Source of the DNA: Archangium sp.
Lineage (GTDB): Bacteria > Myxococcota > Myxococcia > Myxococcales > Myxococcaceae
Assembly: GCA_016793585.1 (NCBI GenBank)
Contig: JAEUJR010000723.1
Span: forward strand, 1-5,655
Direction: 5' to 3'
DNA: 5,655 nt
The notes under the pieces were generated by a model. That model ran no database searches. It saw only the letters and a program-made list of their open reading frames with translations, and was not told the origin of the DNA. The translations under genes and the position numbers were made by a program. This document shows, piece by piece, positions 1 through 4,805 of this stretch (positions within the stretch are counted from its first letter, which is position 1; the number at the start of each line of letters is the position of its first letter).

Positions 1-549
1 CTCGACTGGGCGACGAAGTCGCTGAAGCTGTCGGCGCCCGAGTTCGCGAAGTCGATGGCCGAGGGCAAGTCGCACGCCGAGTCGATCGTGAAGGCGCCGA
101 AGGAGTCGATCGACGCGATGTACTGGTACGCGTCGAACCTCGGCAAGTGGGCCGCCGCGAAGGGCTTCGCGACCCGCCTCCGCTACAAAGACGACATCAA
201 GGCCACCATCGACCACGTGAAGTCGTTCGACGAGAAGTACTTCTTCGCGGCGCCGTGGCGCTACCTGGGTGGCTACGAGGCGCAGACGGCCGGCCTCGCC
301 GGTGGCTCGCTCGACAAGAGCGAAGAGAACTTCAAGAAGGCCGTCGAGCTCGCGCCCACCTACCTCGGCACGAAGGTGCTCTGGGCCGACTACCTCTGCG
401 TGAAGCGCCAGGACAAGGCGACCTTCGAGAAGCTGCTCAAAGACGTGGTGGCCGCCAACGCCGCCGCCGAGCCCGACATCGAAGCCGAGAACACGCTCGA
501 GCAGGAGAAGGCCAAGAAGCTGCTCTCGCAGATCGACGAGAAGTTCTGA
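1..549 (+). CDS. tatT: TRAP transporter T-component (TatT family), 3' part
   Basis: The reading frame is open from the first base of the window, so the gene start lies upstream and the ATG at 55 is only an internal Met. The visible part is 182 residues and ends at TGA 547-549. It carries what I recognise as the TatT family pattern: a YWYASNLGKWA segment, then APWRYLGGYEAQ, GLAGGSLDKSEENFKKAVEL and a helical C-terminus ending KKLLSQIDEKF. The DKSEENFKKAVELAPTYLGTKVLWADY stretch reads like a cryptic TPR helix pair. In the family, TatT is a periplasmic, usually lipid-anchored, trimeric TPR-like protein that docks the TRAP substrate-binding protein and may pass ligand to it. The signal or lipobox region is outside the window, so membrane anchoring cannot be judged. 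The dctP gene follows 104 nt downstream across a strong stem-loop. The family call rests on recalled motifs, not a profile search. Confidence 0.85.
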   Translation, partial: LDWATKSLKLSAPEFAKSMAEGKSHAESIVKAPKESIDAMYWYASNLGKWAAAKGFATRLRYKDDIKATIDHVKSFDEKYFFAAPWRYLGGYEAQTAGLAGGSLDKSEENFKKAVELAPTYLGTKVLWADYLCVKRQDKATFEKLLKDVVAANAAAEPDIEAENTLEQEKAKKLLSQIDEKF

Positions 550-559
550 GTCACCCGCA

Positions 560-606
560 GGGCGCTTCGGCCATTGAAGTTCGGCCGGAGCGCTCCGTTC
601 TTCTTC
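560..606 (+). terminator. Stem-loop plus T-rich tract between tatT and dctP
   Basis: The arms 560-572 (GGGCGCTTCGGCC) and 583-595 (GGCCGGAGCGCTC) pair over 13 positions with two G-U wobbles and no mismatch, closing a 10-nt loop. The tract that follows, 596-606 (CGTTCTTCTTC), is pyrimidine-rich with six T but is interrupted by C. The stem begins 10 nt after the tatT stop. It resembles an intrinsic terminator or attenuator. Because dctP lies only about 50 nt further on, with its own good ribosome-binding site, partial termination or mRNA end protection is as plausible as complete termination. The structure was read by eye with no folding energy calculated. Confidence 0.55.
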
Positions 607-643
607 AGCACACCCTCGCGGCGACACGTGTGTCTCCGCCCTC

Positions 644-648
644 GGAGG
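644..648 (+). promoter_or_regulatory. Ribosome-binding site for dctP
   Basis: GGAGG sits 5 nt upstream of GTG 654. It fixes the dctP start at this GTG, from which the frame immediately encodes a textbook signal peptide. The same frame is open far upstream to 147, but there it only yields an Arg-rich shadow of tatT. Confidence 0.8.
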
Positions 649-653
649 TTTTC

Positions 654-1652
654 GTGAAGCGTCTGCTCGTTCTCTGCTGTTCGCTCCTCGTCTCGGTGCC
701 GGCGTTCGCCGAAGACCCGAAGCTCGTCATGAAGGTTGGCTCGGTGGCGCCCGAAGGTACGCCGTGGTCGGACTGGCTCGACGGCGTGAAGGCCCGCCTC
801 GAGAAGGACTCGGGCGGCCGCGTGAAGTTGAAGCTCTTCCTCGGCGGCAAGCTCGGCGGCGAGAAGGAGATGGCCGAAGAGACGCGCAACGGCAACATCG
901 GCATGTTCGGCGGGTCGGCCGGAGCGCTCGCCACCTACGTGCCCGAGCTCGCCGGCATCGAGCTGCCCTACCTCTACGCGAGCGACGCCGAAGCCGACTA
1001 CGTGCTCGACAAGATTCGCCCGCAGGTCGCCAAGCTGCTCGAGGCCAAGGGCTTCGTGATGGTGATGTGGGGCGAGAACGGCTGGCATGGCTACGGCATC
1101 AAGGGGAAGTGCGTCGAGAAGCCCGACGACATGAAGGGCCTCAAGATGCGCGCGCAGGAGTCGTACGTGCACATGGAGACGTACAAGGCCTTCGGCGCGG
1201 CCCCCGTCGAGATGTCGACGCCCGAGGTGCTCGGCGCGCTGCAGACCGGCACCGTCGACGGCTACTCGAACAGCCCGCTGCTGTCGCAGGCGACCAGTTG
1301 GTACAAGGGCGTCACCCACTACACGTACACGAAGCACATCTATCAGCCGGCGCTCATCGTCATCTCCAAGAAGGTCTTCGACGCGCAGCCGGACGACCTG
1401 AAGAAGATTCTCCTCGACCGCAGCGACGAGCGCTCTGGCATCTCGGGCGTGCGCGCGCTGACCGACCCGCTGCTCGACAACTTCACCGCCGCGAAGAAGA
1501 CCGTGTGCAAGCTGACGCCCGAGCAGACGAAGGCGTGGGTCGAGAAGGCCAAGCCCGTGTGGGACCTGTACTCGAAGAAGAGCCCGGGCAACAAAGCGCT
1601 GCTCGACGCCATTCTCGCCGCGAAGAAGGACTTCGCCGCCGGGAAGAAGTGA
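654..1652 (+). CDS. dctP: TRAP transporter substrate-binding protein, DctP family
   Basis: This is the periplasmic solute receptor of the transporter, 332 residues, the usual DctP size. The GTG start is chosen for its RBS and for the signal peptide (KR, then a hydrophobic stretch, then PAFA). Signal peptidase I cleavage is likely after Ala19 (VPAFA/ED). No lipobox precedes Cys8 or Cys9, so it should be soluble in the periplasm. Family marks include KVGSVAPEGTPW near the mature N-terminus, LGGEKEMAEETRNGNIGMF, GLKMRAQES with Arg166 at the place of the conserved carboxylate-binding arginine, and ALQTGTVDGYSNSP, the counterpart of the family ALQxGxVDGxxNP motif. Arg166 suggests an organic acid ligand, but the ligand itself cannot be named. 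The only two cysteines of the mature protein, Cys153 and Cys285, could form a disulfide. The partner tatT gene lies upstream and the QM genes downstream, with stem-loops on both sides. Confidence 0.92.
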   Translation: MKRLLVLCCSLLVSVPAFAEDPKLVMKVGSVAPEGTPWSDWLDGVKARLEKDSGGRVKLKLFLGGKLGGEKEMAEETRNGNIGMFGGSAGALATYVPELAGIELPYLYASDAEADYVLDKIRPQVAKLLEAKGFVMVMWGENGWHGYGIKGKCVEKPDDMKGLKMRAQESYVHMETYKAFGAAPVEMSTPEVLGALQTGTVDGYSNSPLLSQATSWYKGVTHYTYTKHIYQPALIVISKKVFDAQPDDLKKILLDRSDERSGISGVRALTDPLLDNFTAAKKTVCKLTPEQTKAWVEKAKPVWDLYSKKSPGNKALLDAILAAKKDFAAGKK

Positions 1653-1676
1653 CGAAGCCGTCTTCGTGAAGTTCCG

Positions 1677-1704
1677 CGCCGGTCGAGCTCACCCTCGGCC
1701 GGCG
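1677..1704 (+). promoter_or_regulatory. Strong stem-loop between dctP and dctQ
   Basis: The arms 1677-1687 (CGCCGGTCGAG) and 1694-1704 (CTCGGCCGGCG) pair over 11 positions with one G-U wobble, closing a 6-nt loop (CTCACC). The following bases (TCGTCGTTCCTG) are only mildly T-rich, so full intrinsic termination is unlikely. Stem-loops just after a binding-protein gene commonly stabilise that part of the mRNA or cause partial termination, giving more receptor than membrane subunits. That role is inferred here from position. The dctQ ribosome-binding site begins 15 nt after the stem. Confidence 0.5.
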
Positions 1705-1718
1705 TCGTCGTTCCTGCT

Positions 1719-1724
1719 GGAGAG
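1719..1724 (+). promoter_or_regulatory. Ribosome-binding site for dctQ
   Basis: GGAGAG ends 5 nt before GTG 1730 (the GGAG core ends 7 nt before it). This supports the GTG as the start of dctQ. No in-frame ATG occurs nearby that would give a better N-terminus. Confidence 0.65.
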
Positions 1725-1729
1725 CCCCC

Positions 1730-2596
1730 GTGAATTCGCTCCGCAAGTCCATCGACCGCCTCGATGACATCGTGCTCGCCATCGAGCGCGTGTTGTTGCT
1801 GGCCACGCTCTCGTTGATGACCCTGCTGGTGACGCTCGATGTCGTGCAGCGCACGTTCTCGCGGCCGGTCTCGAAGACCGCCACGCTGATTCTGGGCTTC
1901 ATGACCTCGCCGTCGGCCGAGACACAGAAGCTCGTCATCGAGACGGTGGGGCCGTGGGTCTTCAACCTGGGCTCGCTGCTGCTCGTCATTCTCGCGACGC
2001 ACTCCGCGCGCGCCATCAAGGCCGAGAAGCTGGCGAAGCCGCTGCCGTCGTTTCCGCCGTCGATCGCCATCGGCGTCGCGGTGTGGGCGGGGCTCGCAGG
2101 CTTCGTGCAGGCGCTGCTGCACTTCTTCCCCTCGAGTCTTCCGGGAGCGCAGAAGTTCTCGCTCGGCCTCATGTTGTGGAGCGGCATGCTGGGCGCCTCC
2201 ATCGCGACCCGCCAACGCCGCCACATCATTCTCGACACGGTGAAGAAGTCGCTCGACGCGAAGATGGGCAACCTCTTCTCGCTCATCGGCGGCGTGGTGA
2301 CGTTCGGGTTCTGTGCGCTGCTCACCGTGCTCGCGCTCATTCAGCTGCAGGGTGAGTACGTTCTCTGGCGTGACGGTGACGGCGTGGGCGTGTTCGACGC
2401 GTTGCCGATTCCGCGGTGGCTGGTGACGCTCGCGCTGCCGGTGACGTTCGGCACCATGGCCTTCCGGTTCCTCGGCGCGGGCGTTCGCGACTTCGTGTGG
2501 GGGCCGCCCGTCGGTGGCGTCGATGCCCACGGCGTCGACATGGAGCAGCTCGCCAAAGAGGCAGAGCAGGTCGCCGTCGCGAAGGAAGGGGCCTGA
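1730..2596 (+). CDS. dctQ: TRAP transporter small permease, DctQ family, enlarged
   Basis: This is the small integral membrane subunit that scaffolds DctM and helps dock the loaded binding protein. It has 288 residues, well above the roughly 160-220 usual for DctQ. Hydrophobic segments lie near residues 18-40, 75-93, 110-132, 142-160, 182-205 and 229-249. The first ends in DVVQRTF, matching the conserved Arg after DctQ helix 1. The core signature WSGMLGASIATRQRRHIILD (150-169) matches the usual W..FLGAA.A.R.G.HI..D pattern. Between them, about residues 45-140 are an insertion carrying two extra hydrophobic segments. The region from about 250 is a hydrophilic tail ending in MEQLAKEAEQVAVAKEG. 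The stop is 3 nt before the dctM start and the dctM Shine-Dalgarno lies inside this gene, so translational coupling is likely. The family call is firm; the role of the insertion is unknown. Confidence 0.85.
   Translation: MNSLRKSIDRLDDIVLAIERVLLLATLSLMTLLVTLDVVQRTFSRPVSKTATLILGFMTSPSAETQKLVIETVGPWVFNLGSLLLVILATHSARAIKAEKLAKPLPSFPPSIAIGVAVWAGLAGFVQALLHFFPSSLPGAQKFSLGLMLWSGMLGASIATRQRRHIILDTVKKSLDAKMGNLFSLIGGVVTFGFCALLTVLALIQLQGEYVLWRDGDGVGVFDALPIPRWLVTLALPVTFGTMAFRFLGAGVRDFVWGPPVGGVDAHGVDMEQLAKEAEQVAVAKEGA
2582..2591 (+). promoter_or_regulatory. Ribosome-binding site for dctM inside the dctQ end
   Basis: The purine run AAGGAAGGGG lies within the last codons of dctQ and ends 8 nt before ATG 2600. 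It supports that ATG and hence the N-terminal extension of DctM. The dctQ stop falls between this site and the start codon, a layout typical of coupled translation. Confidence 0.65.
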
Positions 2597-2599
2597 GCG

Positions 2600-4354
2600 A
2601 TGGACTTCTCGCTGCTCAAGATCCTCGCGTTCCTCGCGGTCGCCGCCCTGGCGGTGCTCGCGTACCGGCAGCGCAAGAAGGGCCTGATCATCTGGCTCTC
2701 GATTCTCACCGGGTTGTTCGTCTTCACCGGCAAGGTCGGCTTCCTCGTCTTCGCCATCATCTTGTCGTCGCTGCTGCTCGGCCTGCCGCTGTTCGCGTTG
2801 ATGGGCGGCATCGGCGTCATGTGCATCGCGCTGCTCACGAGCGACGACCTGCCCGTCGCCGTACGCAAGGTGCTCGAGCTCGCCGGCAAAGAGGTGCTGC
2901 TGGCGATTCCGTTCTTCGTCGTCGCCGGAGAGTTGATGACGCAGGGCACGCTCGCCCGCCGGCTCATCGACTTCATGCGCGCCGCCTTCGGATGGATTCC
3001 AGGTGGTCTCGCGGTCTCGGCGGTCGCGGGCTGTGTCTTCTTCGCGGCGATCTCGGGCTCGTCGCCCGTCACCGTCGTCGCCATCGGCAGCATCATGGTG
3101 CCGGCGCTGGTGAAGGCGAAGTACCCGAAGGACTTCTCGGTCGGCCTGCTCACCACCGCAGGCTCGCTCGGCATTCTGATTCCGCCGTCGATTCCGATGA
3201 TCATCTATTCGATCATGGTGTCGGGCTCGACGCCGGTCGACCCGACCGAGCTCTTCGTCGCCGGCATCGTGCCTGGGCTCTTCATCGGCGCGCTGCTGGC
3301 CATCTATTCGGTGACGCAGGGCGTGCGGTTCAAGATTCCCCGCGAGCCGTTCTCGAAGGAGCGCCTGTGGAACGCGACCCGTGAGGGCTTCTGGTCGCTC
3401 ATGCTGCCCGTCATCATTCTCGGCGGCATCTACACGGGCATCTTCACCGCCACCGAAGCGTCGGCCGTGTCGGTCGTCTACGCGCTCGCCGTCGAGGTCT
3501 TCATTCACGGAGAGATGGATCGGAAGAAGCTGCTCTCGGTCGCCGAGAACTCGATGACGGTGATGGGCTCGCTGCTCGTCATCATCGCGTTGGCGCTCAC
3601 CCTCAACTACGTGCTCGTCGATCAGGAAGTGCCCGAGAAGATGGTCGCGCTGCTCAAGGCGCAGAATCTCTCGAAGGTCGGCTTCCTCGTCTTCGTGAAC
3701 ATCCTGCTGCTCATCGTCGGCATGTTCATGGACATCATGAGCGCGATCCTCATCATCGCGCCGATGCTGGCGCCGATGGCTGCGGCCGTGGGCGTCGACC
3801 CGATTCACATGGGCATCATCTTCATCGTGAACCTCGAGATCGGGTACCTCACGCCGCCCGTCGGTCTGAACCTGTTCGTCAGCTCGACGTTGTTCAAAGA
3901 GAGCATCGGCTTCGTGGTGAAGGCCGTGGTGCCGACGCTGCTGATCATGCTCGTCGCGCTCGGCATCGTCTCGTACGTGCCCGAGATGGCGACGGGCCTC
4001 GTGTTCGCGCTGCGCAACGAGGCGAAGGTCGAAGCACCGCTGCCGACGACGCCCACGCCGAACACGCCGGCCGAGCCCACTGGCGAGAAGTCGCTGCAAG
4101 ACCTCATGAAGGCGAACAAGCCGCAGCCCGAAGGCGAGGCGCCCGAGAAGTCGCTGCAGGACCTGATGCGCGAGGCGAAAGAGAAGGCTGACGGTGGCTC
4201 GGCGGAGGCGCCGGCGCCCGAGAAGTCGCTGCAGGACCTGATGCGCGAGGCGAAGGAGAAGGCCGCTGGTGAGGCGCCACCGGCCGAACCGCCACGCGAG
4301 AAGACGCTGCAGGAGTTGATGCAGGAGGCGAAGCAGAAGCCCGCCACCGAGTGA
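2600..4354 (+). CDS. dctM: TRAP transporter large permease, DctM family, with extended N- and C-termini
   Basis: This is the channel-forming, ion-coupled subunit in the inner membrane. It has 584 residues against about 425-430 for typical DctM. The conserved core runs from about residue 47 to 472. It contains LLGLPLFALMGG near 58-70, IPFFVVAGELM, ISGSSPVTVVAIGS from Ile151 (one of the two family ion/substrate clamshell motifs), the hairpin IPPSIPM at 194-200, and GYLTPPVGLN at 415-424 (the second, C-terminal half motif). The first 45 residues add two hydrophobic helices separated by RQRKK (23-27). Residues 473-584 form a hydrophilic, Pro/Ala/Glu/Lys-rich tail with four motif copies starting at Glu496, Glu516, Glu541 and Glu567. 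The ATG is supported by a purine-rich RBS inside dctQ. The family assignment is secure; the tail function is unknown. Confidence 0.93.
   Translation: MDFSLLKILAFLAVAALAVLAYRQRKKGLIIWLSILTGLFVFTGKVGFLVFAIILSSLLLGLPLFALMGGIGVMCIALLTSDDLPVAVRKVLELAGKEVLLAIPFFVVAGELMTQGTLARRLIDFMRAAFGWIPGGLAVSAVAGCVFFAAISGSSPVTVVAIGSIMVPALVKAKYPKDFSVGLLTTAGSLGILIPPSIPMIIYSIMVSGSTPVDPTELFVAGIVPGLFIGALLAIYSVTQGVRFKIPREPFSKERLWNATREGFWSLMLPVIILGGIYTGIFTATEASAVSVVYALAVEVFIHGEMDRKKLLSVAENSMTVMGSLLVIIALALTLNYVLVDQEVPEKMVALLKAQNLSKVGFLVFVNILLLIVGMFMDIMSAILIIAPMLAPMAAAVGVDPIHMGIIFIVNLEIGYLTPPVGLNLFVSSTLFKESIGFVVKAVVPTLLIMLVALGIVSYVPEMATGLVFALRNEAKVEAPLPTTPTPNTPAEPTGEKSLQDLMKANKPQPEGEAPEKSLQDLMREAKEKADGGSAEAPAPEKSLQDLMREAKEKAAGEAPPAEPPREKTLQELMQEAKQKPATE
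4085..4351 (+). repeat. Four-copy amphipathic peptide repeat in the DctM tail
   Basis: Copies begin at 4085, 4145, 4220 and 4298, and read EKSLQDLMKANKP, EKSLQDLMREAKEKA, EKSLQDLMREAKEKA and EKTLQELMQEAKQKP. Consensus: E-K-S/T-L-Q-D/E-L-M-x-x-A/N-K. Spacing is 20, 25 and 26 residues, with linkers rich in Pro, Gly, Ala and Glu. Leu4, Leu7, Met8 and Ala11 fall on one face of a helix and the charged residues on the other. The last copy ends four residues before the C-terminus. I do not recognise it as a named domain. Confidence 0.9.
4138..4263 (+). repeat. 75-bp tandem direct repeat within dctM
   Basis: Bases 4138-4188 match 4213-4263 at 50 of 51 positions; the only difference is A at 4180 against G at 4255. 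The offset is 75 bp, a multiple of three, so the frame is kept. Bases 4138-4179 are identical to 4213-4254. This points to a recent in-frame duplication of motif copy 2 or 3. Copies 1 and 4 are more diverged. Confidence 0.9.
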
Positions 4355-4798
4355 TCAGCTCTTCTCGAGCTCCCAGGCAGACACCTTGAAGCCGGCCTGC
4401 TTGAAGAGCTCGCCTTCAGCGCCTGCGTCGCTGGGCAGCGAGATGGCGATCACCTGACAGCCGCGAGACTTCAGGTACGCCTCGGCTTCCTTCAGCAGCC
4501 GTTCACCGATGCCCTGCGCCTTCCACCCTGGCGCCACCGACAGCGTCAGCACGCGCCCCAACGTCTGTCCCGTGAGCGGGTGCGGCCCCACCACGCGTGC
4601 CACGGCGACGCCGATCGCGCGCCCGTCGTAGTCGGCGACGAGCAGGCCTTCGGGCTCTTCCGACAGGCTCGCCTCGAGCATGGTGCGAAACGTCTCGATC
4701 CACCGCGTGCGCGCCGGAAACCGCTTCGCCGTCTCGAGCTCGAGCGTCTCGAGCACCGGCAAGTCAGACACCTTCACCCTGCGAACGACCAACGGCAT
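4355..4798 (-). CDS. GNAT-family N-acetyltransferase
   Basis: This 147-residue protein is a single-domain GCN5-related acetyltransferase expected in the cytoplasm, using acetyl-CoA. The substrate cannot be told. It opens with VRRVKVSDLPVLETLE, the usual first strand and helix. LLVADYDGRAIGVAVARVV (52-70) is the central beta hairpin. LTLSVAPGWKAQGIGERLLKEAE (84-106) is motif A, with the acetyl-CoA pyrophosphate loop K93-A-Q-G96-I-G98. Lys93 stands where Arg or Gln is usual. FKQAGF (132-137) is the typical C-terminal strand lead. The ATG at 4798 is preceded by GAGGAG 10 nt upstream. The gene follows the LysR gene by 7 nt, so the two are probably one transcript. Its TGA abuts the dctM stop on the other strand. 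Confidence 0.88.
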   Translation of the reverse strand: MPLVVRRVKVSDLPVLETLELETAKRFPARTRWIETFRTMLEASLSEEPEGLLVADYDGRAIGVAVARVVGPHPLTGQTLGRVLTLSVAPGWKAQGIGERLLKEAEAYLKSRGCQVIAISLPSDAGAEGELFKQAGFKVSAWELEKS

Positions 4799-4805
4799 GG
4801 CAGGG

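Noticed and set aside
55..57. ATG at 55 as the tatT start
   Set aside because: The frame is open to the window edge, no RBS precedes this ATG, and a TatT protein should extend well upstream.
586..597. Perfect 12-bp palindrome CGGAGCGCTCCG as a regulator operator
   Set aside because: Most of it lies in and just beyond the 3' arm of the longer stem-loop. A single GC-rich palindrome without a second copy or a promoter nearby is weak support for an operator.
574..602. Possible sigma-70 promoter for dctP using TTGAAG as -35
   Set aside because: No acceptable -10 hexamer lies 16-19 nt downstream, and the hexamer falls in the loop of the stem-loop.
147..653. Extending dctP upstream to an ATG at 147
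   Set aside because: The frame there overlaps tatT and gives an Arg-rich shadow peptide. The GTG at 654 has a good RBS and begins a signal peptide.
575..1674. Shared 8-mer TGAAGTTC at 575-582 and 1667-1674 near both stem-loops
   Set aside because: It is short, sits differently relative to each stem (inside the loop versus before the stem), and similar GAAGTTC strings occur in coding sequence here, such as at the tatT end.
1343..4099. A very long antisense open frame (918 codons) opposite dctP, dctQ and dctM
   Set aside because: It is extremely rich in Arg, His, Asp, Glu and Gln with no recognisable domain, as expected for the complement of G/C-biased codons. The sense strand carries clear TRAP proteins through the whole stretch.
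4357..4371. Stem-loop at the dctM/GNAT junction as a bidirectional terminator
   Set aside because: It has only 5 bp (AGCTC/GAGCT) with a 5-nt loop and no flanking T or A tract.
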